A DNA stretch of 64,000 nt, taken from contig NZ_JAOEFD010000008.1 of NCBI RefSeq assembly GCF_025420485.1, forward strand, positions 1 to 64,000. Reading direction: 5' to 3'. This stretch comes from Nesterenkonia marinintestina. Its GTDB lineage: Bacteria > Actinomycetota > Actinomycetes > Actinomycetales > Micrococcaceae. Below the pieces are notes generated by a model. It worked only from the letters and a program-made list of their open reading frames with translations, searched no databases and was not told the DNA's origin. A program made the position numbers and the translations under genes. Positions 1 to 8,292 of this stretch are shown one piece after another. Numbering within the stretch: position 1 is the stretch's first letter; every line of letters begins with the position of its first letter.

Positions 1-2025
1 CCCCCCCCCGTCCGGGGAGCTGCGTGTGAAGCGCTTCAGTGCGACCACCACAGTGGCAGTGACTACGGCACCGATGACCACCGCTAGTGCGAACAGGGCG
101 AACGCATTGATGGCGAAGAAGACGAAGGCTCCGCCGTGCGGGGCCTGTGAGGTGACCCCGAAGGCCATGGTCAGGGCACCAGTCGTCATGCCGCCCAGCA
201 TCGCGGCGGGCAGCACGCGCAGAGGGTCCGCGGCGGCGAAGGGGATCGCTCCCTCCGAGATGAACGCCGCACCCAGCAGCACCGCCGTCTTGCCGTTCTC
301 GCGCTCGGCGGCGGTGAACAGCCTCCGGTCGACGAAGGTCGCCAGGGCCATGCCCAGTGGGGGCACCATGCCGGAGGCCATCACCGCGGCCATGATCATG
401 AACGGACCGGTGTTCTCGGTGATGGAGGCGGCGCCGAGTCCGGCGACGGCGAACGAGTAGGCGACCTTGTTGATAGGTCCGCCCAGGTCGGAGCACATCA
501 TCAGGCCGAGCACTACACCGAGCAGGATAGCGGCGGTGCCGGTCATCCCCGACAGCCAGCTCTCCAGCGCGCCCGTCAGGGACGCGATCGGTCCGCCCAG
601 GAAGAGGTAGAGGACGCCGGAGGAGAGGATGGTGGCCACCAGGGGGATGATCACCACCGGCATCAGGCCGGCCAGCCAGCGGGGCACTGAGAGCTGCCGG
701 ATCCAGTACGCCGCCGCTCCGGCCATGACACCGCCGACGATGCCGCCGATGAACCCCGCGTCCATCCCATAGGCCACGGCACCGGCGATGAACCCGGGGG
801 CGATCCCGGGGCGGTCGGCCATGCCGTAGGCGATGTAGCCGGCGAGTGCGGGGACCAGGAAGCCCATCGCGGTACCGCCGATGACATAGAACACCGAGCC
901 CAGATAGGCGCCCAGCATGCCGAAGCCCCGGAAGGGGTCCGGAACGTCGGCCTCGGTGGGCAGGTTCCACAGGGCATTGTTCCCCGCGACGTCCTCGGCG
1001 ACGTCGGTGATGTTATATCCGCCGAGCAGGAAGCCCAGGGCTATCAGCAGACCGCCGGCGGCCACGAACGGGATCATGTAGGAGACGCCGGTCATCAGCA
1101 CGCGCTGGACCTTCTTGCCGAACCCCTCCTGGCCCTCTTCCTGCGCCTCGCCCTCAGAACCGGCCTCGGTGCCGACCACCTTGGCCTGGGGGTCCCGGGC
1201 GGCGGCCAGGGCACGTTCGATCAGCTGCCGAGGTTCGTCGATGCCCCGCTTGACCGGCACAGCGACGACCGGTTTGCCGGCGAAGCGCTGCTTGTCCCGG
1301 ACGTCGACGTCGGAGGCGAAGATGACCGCCTCGGCGGCATCGACCACCGAGGACGAGAGCTTGGAGGCCCCAGAGGACCCCTGCGTCTCCACGGCGATCT
1401 CCACACCCATCTCCTCGGCCGCCAGAGACAGCGAGTCTGCGGCCATGTAGGTGTGGGCGATCCCTGTGGGGCAGGCGGTGACCGCGACCAGCCGGCGGGA
1501 CCCCGCGCCGGCCGTCTCGCCGGCCGTCTCACCGGCGGGGACGGACTTCTCGATGGTCTCCTTGGGCTTCAGTGCCCCGTCCACGGCCTGGGAGATCAGG
1601 TCGACCACGGTCTGTTCCTCGGCGGCCTCTCGCAGGGACCCCACGAAGTCCTTCCGGACCAGGGACCGTGCCAGGGCCGAGAGGATCTTGAGGTGATCGG
1701 AGTCGGCACCGGCCGGTGCGGCGATGAAGAAGGCCAGGTCGGCGGGGCCGTCCTTGGCGCCGAAGTCGAGGGACTCCGGCAGGCGGGCGAAGGCCAGGGT
1801 CGGCTCGTCGACGGCCTCGGTCCGGCAGTGGGGGATGGCCACCCCGCCGGGCATGCCGGTCGAGGACTTCTCCTCGCGGGTCCAGGCGTCGGCGGCCAGG
1901 GCCTCGGCGTCGTCGGTGCGTCCGGCCGTCTGCACCATGGCGGCCAGGGCGCGGATCGCCTCGTGCTTATCCGTGGCACGGAGGGTGTCCAGAGTGACCA
2001 GGTCGGTGGTGATCATGCTGCTCAT
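1..2025 (-). CDS. fruA: PTS fructose transporter subunit IIABC (C-terminus cut by window edge)
   Basis: Membrane phosphotransferase that imports fructose and phosphorylates it to fructose-1-phosphate. Domain order is EIIA (about residues 1-150, phospho-acceptor His66 in IPHCRTE), a GETAGETAG linker, EIIB (about 176-275, phospho-acceptor Cys185 in TACPTGIAHT), then a long hydrophobic EIIC domain with many membrane segments. The frame runs off the window start without a stop, so at least the last few residues are missing. The ATG at 2025 overlaps the stop of the upstream kinase gene as ATGA, which fixes the start and implies translational coupling. With the kinase and the DeoR gene it forms a classical fructose operon. 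Confidence 0.95.
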   Translation of the reverse strand, partial: MSSMITTDLVTLDTLRATDKHEAIRALAAMVQTAGRTDDAEALAADAWTREEKSSTGMPGGVAIPHCRTEAVDEPTLAFARLPESLDFGAKDGPADLAFFIAAPAGADSDHLKILSALARSLVRKDFVGSLREAAEEQTVVDLISQAVDGALKPKETIEKSVPAGETAGETAGAGSRRLVAVTACPTGIAHTYMAADSLSLAAEEMGVEIAVETQGSSGASKLSSSVVDAAEAVIFASDVDVRDKQRFAGKPVVAVPVKRGIDEPRQLIERALAAARDPQAKVVGTEAGSEGEAQEEGQEGFGKKVQRVLMTGVSYMIPFVAAGGLLIALGFLLGGYNITDVAEDVAGNNALWNLPTEADVPDPFRGFGMLGAYLGSVFYVIGGTAMGFLVPALAGYIAYGMADRPGIAPGFIAGAVAYGMDAGFIGGIVGGVMAGAAAYWIRQLSVPRWLAGLMPVVIIPLVATILSSGVLYLFLGGPIASLTGALESWLSGMTGTAAILLGVVLGLMMCSDLGGPINKVAYSFAVAGLGAASITENTGPFMIMAAVMASGMVPPLGMALATFVDRRLFTAAERENGKTAVLLGAAFISEGAIPFAAADPLRVLPAAMLGGMTTGALTMAFGVTSQAPHGGAFVFFAINAFALFALAVVIGAVVTATVVVALKRFTRSSPDGGG

Positions 2026-3068
2026 GGTGTCCTCACAGTTCGTTCACGAGTGGGGTGGGGGTGGCCTGCACAGACGCTTCGTCGGGGGGCGAAGGCCGTG
2101 ACGTCCACGGCCTCGAGGTTGAGGTCCTCCGGGCGCGGCATCACGGATCCGGGGAGCGAGGCGGCGGCGCGGCCCTGCGCGGCCGCTCGGCGTAGCGCCT
2201 CTTCGGCCGTCGACCCGGACTCGTCTGCCAGCAGGTAGCCGGCCAGGGAGGCGTCTCCGGCGCCGACGGTGGAGCGGGCGACCAGGGTCGGTCCTGTGGC
2301 GCGCAGGACACCGTGGCCCTGCTGGTCGCGAGGGGGCACCAGCAGCGCACCGTGAGCGCCCAGGGTGACCAGGACGGTGCGGGCCCCGCAGGACTGCGCC
2401 CGGCGTGCCAGGTCCAGGACCTGCTCGGGTTCGGCCTCCAGCGCCTCAGGGGAGATGTCGGGGGCGGCCCCGGTGAGCCGGGTGACGAGTTCGAGAAGCT
2501 CTTCGGCATTGGGCTTGATCAGATCGGGGGAGGCGGCGACCGCGGCCGCCAAGGCTGCTCCGGAGGAGTCCAGGGCCACCTTCGGTGCGGCTGAGAGCAG
2601 GGCGTCGCGGAGTTCGGTGATGACTCGGGCGTAGAGGTCCTCCGGCATTCCGGGCGGCAGCGACCCCGCCAGCGCCACCCAGGAGGCTCCACCGGAGAGT
2701 GCGGCGGTCAGCTCGATGAGCGCACGTGTGCCGGCGTCGCCGAAGGTCGGTCCCGGCTCGTTGATCTTGGTGGTCACACCGCGGGGGTCGGTGACGGTGA
2801 TGTTGGTGCGCAGCGGTGCCCCGGCGGACACCGAGCGGTGAGGGACGCCAGCCTCGGTCAGGCCGGTGAGCACCGGGTCGCTCGGATCTCCCGGGAGCAG
2901 CGCCAAGGTCTCGCGGTCGGCGGCGCAGAGGGCGCGAGAGATGTTCACACCCTTGCCGCCGGGCTCCGCGGTGGCGCGGACCGCCCGCTGGACCGCACCG
3001 GTGATCAGGGCGTCGGCGAGTTCGACGGTCTTGTCGAGGCTGGGATTGGGGGTGACGGTGACGATCAT
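2022..3068 (-). CDS. fruK: 1-phosphofructokinase
   Basis: Cytoplasmic PfkB-family kinase that converts fructose-1-phosphate made by the PTS into fructose-1,6-bisphosphate. The 348-residue protein starts MIVTVTPNPSLDKT, typical of the family. It has the first PfkB signature PGGKGVNISRAL and the second signature TVGAGDASLAGYLL, whose Asp in GAGD is the catalytic base. The reading frame is open further upstream, but the ATG at 3068 overlaps the DeoR stop as ATGA and matches the family N-terminus. It sits between the regulator and the transporter in one operon. Confidence 0.95.
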   Translation of the reverse strand: MIVTVTPNPSLDKTVELADALITGAVQRAVRATAEPGGKGVNISRALCAADRETLALLPGDPSDPVLTGLTEAGVPHRSVSAGAPLRTNITVTDPRGVTTKINEPGPTFGDAGTRALIELTAALSGGASWVALAGSLPPGMPEDLYARVITELRDALLSAAPKVALDSSGAALAAAVAASPDLIKPNAEELLELVTRLTGAAPDISPEALEAEPEQVLDLARRAQSCGARTVLVTLGAHGALLVPPRDQQGHGVLRATGPTLVARSTVGAGDASLAGYLLADESGSTAEEALRRAAAQGRAAASLPGSVMPRPEDLNLEAVDVTAFAPRRSVCAGHPHPTRERTVRTP

Positions 3069-3886
3069 GGGGCCTCCGCACGGATCACGGTGACGCCTGC
3101 GGCGTGCAGAGCGTCGCGCAGTCGAGGCTGCGGGTCGGTGTCGGTGATGAGCACGGAGACCTCCTCGAGGTGGGCGAAGCGGACCAGTGAGCATCGGTCG
3201 AGTTTGGTGGAGTCGGCCAGCAGCACCACGGTGCGGGCGGCGGCGATCATGGCGGACTTGACCGCCGCCTCGGCCGGGTCGGGGGTGGAGAGGCCGAAAG
3301 AGGCGTCGATCCCATTGGTCCCCAGGAAGGCGACGTCGCATCGGCGGTCGGCCAGGGTGTGCAGGGCGGCGTCACCCACGACGGCGCCGGTGAGGCGGCG
3401 TACCCGTCCCCCTAAGGTCTCGACGTCGAAGCCTTCGACGTCGGCGAGCTTGCCGGCGATCGGCACCGCGTCGGTGAGCACGTACCGCGGCCGTGTGGAG
3501 GCGGTCGGGGTCGGCGTCTGGGAGACGAGTAGGTCGACGAGCACCTCGGTGGTGCTGCCGGCGTCGAGGATGAGGCTGGAGCTGGCCGAATCCGGCACGA
3601 ACTCCATGGCCGCGGCGGCGATCGCGCGCTTCTGCGGTGCGCGGTGGGACTGCCGGTCCCGCCAGGAGCTCTCCGCCCGCGAGGCCCCGTTGGACCCGTT
3701 GGAGGCGGCCACCGCCCCGCCGTGGACCCGTTGCAGGACGCCGTCGCGGGCCAGCCGGTCCAGGTCCCGCCGCACTGTCTCTGCAGTGACAGCACAGTCC
3801 TCGGCGATCTGTGCCACGGACACGGTGCCGTCACGGCGCAGACGACCCACGATGCGGTCGTGCCGTTCCGCGGCCAGAAGCGACAT
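3065..3886 (-). CDS. DeoR-family transcriptional regulator of the fructose operon
   Basis: A 273-residue DNA-binding regulator. An N-terminal winged helix (about residues 4-58, with VSVAQIAEDCAVTAETVRRDLDRL as recognition region) is followed by a sugar-isomerase-like effector domain with the LDAGSTTEVLVDLL motif. Family members usually sense a sugar phosphate, probably fructose-1-phosphate here. Start chosen at 3886 because CGGAGG lies 5-6 nt upstream; an in-frame codon at 3919 lacks this. First gene of the fruK-fruA operon, so probably autoregulated. Tandem repeats in the upstream gap are candidate operators. Confidence 0.9.
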   Translation of the reverse strand: MSLLAAERHDRIVGRLRRDGTVSVAQIAEDCAVTAETVRRDLDRLARDGVLQRVHGGAVAASNGSNGASRAESSWRDRQSHRAPQKRAIAAAAMEFVPDSASSSLILDAGSTTEVLVDLLVSQTPTPTASTRPRYVLTDAVPIAGKLADVEGFDVETLGGRVRRLTGAVVGDAALHTLADRRCDVAFLGTNGIDASFGLSTPDPAEAAVKSAMIAAARTVVLLADSTKLDRCSLVRFAHLEEVSVLITDTDPQPRLRDALHAAGVTVIRAEAP

Positions 3887-3937
3887 GGGAACCTCCGGGA
3901 CTCTGCAGTGCCGCGTCACGCTGTGACGGCAGACACA

Positions 3938-3996
3938 CCAATGTGGATTAGATTGACTTTATCTGTGTTTATCTGTGAATGCAACGCTCAATGTGG
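3938..3996. promoter_or_regulatory. Candidate promoter and operator of the fructose operon
   Basis: The gap upstream of the DeoR gene is AT-rich for this genome. It contains a perfect 10-bp tandem repeat TTTATCTGTG at 3958-3967 and 3968-3977, one helical turn apart, and CAATGTGG twice (3939-3946 and 3989-3996). On the minus strand a TTGCAT box (3979-3984) lies 17 nt from TAAAGT (3956-3961), so the repeats would fall in the spacer and -10. Assignment to the neighbouring DeoR protein is inference. Confidence 0.45.
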
Positions 3997-4104
3997 TCTA
4001 GCGAGGTCCTTGAGTGACCCTTCGCCGGGATGGGCCGGCGCGTATGCTCGGACGTGTTCAGGAAGGCGTCGCCCAGCGCGGCGGCACGGTGAGGAGGGTC
4101 CGCA

Positions 4105-4890
4105 GTGGCCGAGGACCGCACAGATGGGGCGCCGGAGGTCGGCAGCCGGAAGGGGCGGCGCCGAGAGCGGGAGGAGAAGTCCGCCGCTCGCGGTGGTCGT
4201 CGGAGGATGCCGTTCGCGCTGAGCCTGCTGCTCAACATACTGGTGGCCCTCGTCGTCCTCTCCGTGATCCAGCACTTCTGGGTGAAGGTGTACGCGGTGC
4301 CGTCGGGATCGATGGAGACGACGCTGGAGGTCGGAGACCGCATGCTCACCGACCGGACCGCCTACTCGGAGGAGGAGATGCCTCAGCGTCAGGACGTCGT
4401 GGTCTACAACGCCGACGAGGAATGGGAGGGGGACCTCCCCAGTCCGGAGCCGTCTGCCTTCGGAGATGCCGTGCGGTCCTTCGGGGATGTCACGAGTCTG
4501 GGTCCTTCGAACGAACAGGCGCTGGTCAAGCGTGTGATCGGGCTGCCCGGAGAGGAAATCGAATGCTGCGACGACGACGGTCGGATCACCGTCGACGGTG
4601 AACCGCTGGACGAACCGTACGTCTTTCAGGACCTGCCCTTCACTCCGGGCGAGGAGGACTGCTCGGGTGAGCCGATGTCGATGCGGTGTTTCGGACCGGT
4701 CACCGTGCCGGAGGGGCAGCTGCTCGTTCTCGGGGACCACCGATCCAACTCCGCCGACTCGGTGATCGCCTGCCGCGGTCTGGACGAGGACGAGGCCGAC
4801 GACGAGTGTGCGCGGTTCGTCGATCGAGAGGACGTCGTCGGGCGCGTGTTCGTCACCGTCTGGCCCCCGACGGGATGGGGCGGCCACTGA
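4105..4890 (+). CDS. lepB: Signal peptidase I
   Basis: Membrane-bound serine/lysine protease that removes signal peptides from secreted proteins. The 261-residue protein has a basic N-terminal tail, one membrane segment (about residues 37-56), the catalytic Ser69 in PSGSMETTL, the catalytic Lys142 in LVKRVIGLPGEE, and the conserved GDHRSNSADS box near the C-terminus. The insertion between the Ser and Lys boxes (about 100-138) is acidic and Gly/Pro-containing. GTG start at 4105 is supported by GAGGAGGG at 4091-4098. It is divergent from the fructose operon. Confidence 0.95.
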   Translation: MAEDRTDGAPEVGSRKGRRREREEKSAARGGRRRMPFALSLLLNILVALVVLSVIQHFWVKVYAVPSGSMETTLEVGDRMLTDRTAYSEEEMPQRQDVVVYNADEEWEGDLPSPEPSAFGDAVRSFGDVTSLGPSNEQALVKRVIGLPGEEIECCDDDGRITVDGEPLDEPYVFQDLPFTPGEEDCSGEPMSMRCFGPVTVPEGQLLVLGDHRSNSADSVIACRGLDEDEADDECARFVDREDVVGRVFVTVWPPTGWGGH

Positions 4891-4998
4891 GGTGACGCTG
4901 AAGCTCCAGGTCAGCGACTCGGTTCGGAGGGCGATGGAGTATCGTCGGAGGGGCCGAGGATGACCCTCAGGCGCAGAGCACGACGATCAGGAGGAGCC

Positions 4999-5205
4999 AT
5001 GGGCGACGAGGACCGGTTCGAGAACACCAAGGATAAGGTCGGCGGCAAGTTCAACGAGGCCGCCGGCAAGGTCACCGGCGACAAGCAGCAGGAGACCGAA
5101 GGCAAGGCCCAGCAGTCGAAGGGTGCGATGAAGGACAAGGTCGAGGACGCCAAGGACTCGGTCAAGGGTGCCTTCGACGGCCTCAAGGGCGACGGCAAGA
5201 AGTGA
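4999..5205 (+). CDS. CsbD family stress-associated protein
   Basis: A 68-residue, highly charged protein without Cys. Its N-terminus GDEDRFENTKDKVGGKFNEAAGKVTGDKQQ matches CsbD-like proteins, which are general-stress induced in other bacteria but biochemically undefined. The ATG at 4999 follows AGGAGGAG at ideal spacing. Followed by a strong hairpin terminator at 5288-5329 shared with the convergent lipoprotein gene. Confidence 0.9.
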   Translation: MGDEDRFENTKDKVGGKFNEAAGKVTGDKQQETEGKAQQSKGAMKDKVEDAKDSVKGAFDGLKGDGKK

Positions 5206-5287
5206 TCTGCTTCCACGGTGTCCTTCGGCTGCTCGAGGAGCAGACATAGGGCACCGGTCCTGAGAAGTCCGACCAAGCCTCAGCAGT

Positions 5288-5329
5288 GCAGGGGGCGGTC
5301 CCTCGGAGGGGTGAGGGCCCGCCCCCTGC
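5288..5329. terminator. Bidirectional hairpin between csbD and lipoprotein gene
   Basis: Perfect 11-bp inverted repeat GCAGGGGGCGG (5288-5298) and its complement (5319-5329) with a 20-nt loop, placed between convergent genes. Confidence 0.75.
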
Positions 5330-5343
5330 CGCTGTGTTCAGCA

Positions 5344-6045
5344 TCAGTTCCAGAGTACGAGCTCCTCGTGGGGGCCGACGGCGTCGGCCGTCTCCCGCAG
5401 ATCATCGATGACGCCCTCGGGCGAAGCGTGCCCCAACTCGTCCAGCACTTGGGGCCATACCGTGATGGACAACGCCCAATCGTCCCCGATCATGCTCGCT
5501 AGGACGGCCTCATTCATGGCTGTTCCGCGGCGAGCGAGCTCCATATCAGCTTCGAACTGTGCTCTGGCCGCCGAATGCCTGAACCAGTACATTTCGAGGT
5601 AATCGTCGCAGACCGCCATCTCGCCGTCGAGATTCGGGTCGACGGGGATGATGTCGAAGACGATGTCGTCCATCCAATACTCCTCACAGGCGTACGGACT
5701 GGCCTCCATCGTGTCGATCAGGTCCAAGATGCTTGAGCGGCTCGGAGCATATTCGACGCTCTCGGATGAGGTCTGTCGCGGCCACTCCTCGCCGGGGTCG
5801 TCCCCCGAGTCCTCTGCCGCGGGAGACTCCGTCGTCTGGGCTTCGTCGGGGTCCTCGGCCTCGGAAGCCTCCTCGGCGTCTTCAGGTGCTTCGGAGGGAT
5901 CTGCTGCCTGTTCCGAGACCTGAGAGCGAAGCTCGGAGACTTCGGCCTCCAACTGGTCGACCCTCTCCGCGTCCCCGGTGGAGCAGGCGGTCAGCGCCAT
6001 GACGCCCAGGACCGGTGGACAGATGGTTCGGAAGGTGAGTCGCAT
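5344..6045 (-). CDS. Putative lipoprotein with coiled coil and acidic linker
   Basis: A 233-residue secreted lipoprotein of unknown function. A short signal sequence ends in the lipobox LTAC with Cys21. It is followed by a short coiled coil (RVDQLEAEVSELRSQVSEQ) and an Asp/Glu/Ala-rich linker of about 50 residues. The C-terminal globular part (about 95-233) has two Cys-containing stretches, SPYACEEYWMDD and MAVCDDYLEMYW. I do not recognise the globular domain. ATG at 6045 is chosen because it begins the signal peptide. It is transcribed alone toward the terminator shared with csbD. Confidence 0.75.
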   Translation of the reverse strand: MRLTFRTICPPVLGVMALTACSTGDAERVDQLEAEVSELRSQVSEQAADPSEAPEDAEEASEAEDPDEAQTTESPAAEDSGDDPGEEWPRQTSSESVEYAPSRSSILDLIDTMEASPYACEEYWMDDIVFDIIPVDPNLDGEMAVCDDYLEMYWFRHSAARAQFEADMELARRGTAMNEAVLASMIGDDWALSITVWPQVLDELGHASPEGVIDDLRETADAVGPHEELVLWN

Positions 6046-6098
6046 GGAATGTCGCCTCAACGGCAGCACCGTGACGGGTGCCGACGATGGCTCGACGG

Positions 6099-7667
6099 TC
6101 AGTGGATGAACAGCTGGGCGCCGTTGAAGAACGTGTAGGCCAATCCGTAGAGGATGGGTGTGGCGACCACGGCCCACGCCACCGGGACCGGCACCGGGGG
6201 CTTCGCCGCGCGATCCACCTGCTCGGCGTCGCCCTCTTCGGAGGTTCCCGCCTTCTTGCCGTCGTCGTTGTCAGGCGTGGCGTCCCGCTTGCTCTCCTCG
6301 TGGTGGCGCTCGTTCACCGGGCGGACCAGGAGGTTCGCGACGAAGCCGAGCACCAGCAGGCCCACCATCGTGAACAGGGCCGGCCGGTAGGCATCCGCCG
6401 TCAGCGTCCCGGGCTCCCCGCCCGCACGGTCCAGGAAGCTGTTGACGATGAGCGGCCCGGCGATCCCGGCCGCTGACCACGCCGTCAGCAGCCGACCGTG
6501 GATGGCCCCGACCTGGAGGGTGCCGAACAGATCCCGCAGGTATGCTGGAATGGTGGCGAAGCCTCCGCCGTAGAAGGACAGGATGACGCCGGCCAGGACG
6601 ATGAACAGCGCCATCGAGGTGTTGCCCCACGTGGCCAGGACGAAGTACAGCGCCGCCCCCAGGCCGAGGTAGACCATGTAGATCGGTTTGCGACCGATCT
6701 TGTCTGAGGTCGAGGCCCAGATGAACCGACCCAGCGTGTTGGTCAGGCTCAGGAAGGCCACGAATCCGGCCGCAGCGGCGGCGGCCACGAAGGTGGTGCC
6801 GTCGTCGGCTCGGAAGAAGTCACGCACGAAGGGGTTCGCCTGTTCCAGGATCCCGATGCCGGCGGTGACGTTGACGAAGAGGACCACCCATAGCAGCCAG
6901 AACTGCGGGGTCCTGATGGCCGTGTTGGCTCGGACGTTGCCCTGCGAGATCATCGAGGACTTCTTGGCGGTGTCCGGGTCGAACCCGTCCGGCTTCCAGT
7001 CCGGCGCCGGCACACGGACGATCCAGGCGCCGAAGAGCATCATCACCAGATAGAGGCCCGCCAGGGTCAGGAACAGCAGACCCACGGACTGCCCGGAGTG
7101 GACGTCGCCGTCACCCGGAGCCCCTCCGTCGTAGAGGTTCATGAAGAACTCCGACAGCGGCGAGGCGATCATCGCACCCACGCCGAAGCCCATGATGGCC
7201 ATTCCGGTGCCCATGCCGGGCCTGTCGGGGAACCACTTGATCAGGGTGGAGACCGGGGCGATGTAGCCGATCCCCAGACCGATGCCCCCGACGAATCCGT
7301 AGCCCAGGTACACCAGCCACAGCTGTGAGGTGAAGATCCCTAGCGAGCCGATCAGGAAGCCGGAGACCCAGAAGATCGTCGAGGCGAGGATGGCCCGTCG
7401 GGGCCCGTTGCGGTCCACCCACGTGCCGAACAGGGCTGCGGAGAGGCCCAGCATGACGATGGCGAGGGAGAAGATGATCCCGATGGCGGTGTGGCTGGCG
7501 TCGAAGTGGACCTGGATCGCATCGCGGTACGCGCTGGTGGCGTAGACCTGGCCGATGCACATGTGGATGGCCAGTGCGGCAGGTGGGATGAGCCACCGGT
7601 TGAAGCCCGGTCTGGCGGTGATCCGGCGCATCGCCGGCGATCGCTCGTCCTGGGTGGTCGTGGACAT
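6099..7667 (-). CDS. OFA-family major facilitator transporter
   Basis: A 522-residue inner-membrane carrier resembling the oxalate/formate antiporter (OFA) group of MFS proteins. It begins NRWLIPPAALAIHMCIGQVYATSAY and has about 12 membrane segments. Between the halves lies a short cytoplasmic loop, and after TM12 an acidic/Lys-rich linker followed by one further hydrophobic segment (ending FFNGAQLFIH). That extra segment is common in actinobacterial OFA proteins. The substrate is not predictable. GAGGAGGGG precedes the ATG at 7667. Monocistronic. Confidence 0.85.
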   Translation of the reverse strand: MSTTTQDERSPAMRRITARPGFNRWLIPPAALAIHMCIGQVYATSAYRDAIQVHFDASHTAIGIIFSLAIVMLGLSAALFGTWVDRNGPRRAILASTIFWVSGFLIGSLGIFTSQLWLVYLGYGFVGGIGLGIGYIAPVSTLIKWFPDRPGMGTGMAIMGFGVGAMIASPLSEFFMNLYDGGAPGDGDVHSGQSVGLLFLTLAGLYLVMMLFGAWIVRVPAPDWKPDGFDPDTAKKSSMISQGNVRANTAIRTPQFWLLWVVLFVNVTAGIGILEQANPFVRDFFRADDGTTFVAAAAAAGFVAFLSLTNTLGRFIWASTSDKIGRKPIYMVYLGLGAALYFVLATWGNTSMALFIVLAGVILSFYGGGFATIPAYLRDLFGTLQVGAIHGRLLTAWSAAGIAGPLIVNSFLDRAGGEPGTLTADAYRPALFTMVGLLVLGFVANLLVRPVNERHHEESKRDATPDNDDGKKAGTSEEGDAEQVDRAAKPPVPVPVAWAVVATPILYGLAYTFFNGAQLFIH

Positions 7668-7830
7668 CGCCCCTCCTCAGTGCGTGGCGTGACATAAGGC
7701 ACACTAACGGAGGCGGGTCGACGGGGACAGTTGAGGAGCGACACGATGAGGTCGGAGGGTGCGGTCCGGCCTCGAGCCTCATTCGAGACCGCTGGCCGTC
7801 TGAGTGCCTTCGACCGTCTGATCGCATGGA

Positions 7831-7872
7831 AAGAGCCCCACTCCTCGCAACGACGAGGAGCGGGGCTCTTCC
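7831..7872 (-). terminator. Terminator downstream of tRNA-Arg
   Basis: Long inverted repeat AAGAGCCCCACTCCTCG (7831-7847) with its near-complement at 7854-7871. The stem has one 1-2 nt bulge and a 6-nt loop. In the tRNA direction it is followed by TTTCC. Confidence 0.75.
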
Positions 7873-7881
7873 GCTCTATGT

Positions 7882-7954
<73 letters not shown>

Positions 7955-8292
7955 ATGATTCTGTTGGTCGTCGAGAGTGCATTCCGCGCTTTCGACTCCG
8001 TCTACATTACACGCGCCCCGCACACCTCGACAAATCCCGGAGTGTGCCCGCGGCACCCTCCCGACAGGACTGAGATCTGCCTCACACGCGGCTCGCAGTG
8101 TGAGATGCGCCCACGCGCGGGCGCTCCATGGGCGCTACAGTTGGGACTACATGCATCCTCTGCGCCCCGCAGGGTGCGATGCCCACGATGAGGTGGACGT
8201 CGCGCGGACCGGTTCGACGGCGAACCGGTGCTGTCCGCCCGGGGTCAGTGCAGGGAGCATTCACCGACCTGATCGCCCAATGGAGGGAACGT
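7955..8292. promoter_or_regulatory. Intergenic region upstream of pckG with candidate operator
   Basis: 338 nt between tRNA-Arg and pckG. It has an AT-richer patch near 7960-8015 that probably holds the tRNA promoter. It also has a perfect inverted repeat CTCACAC (8081-8087) and GTGTGAG (8098-8104) with a 10-nt spacer, and a TACAGT hexamer at 8136-8141 that could be a -10 for pckG. The repeat resembles a dimeric regulator site, but no protein can be assigned. No coding potential seen. Confidence 0.35.
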
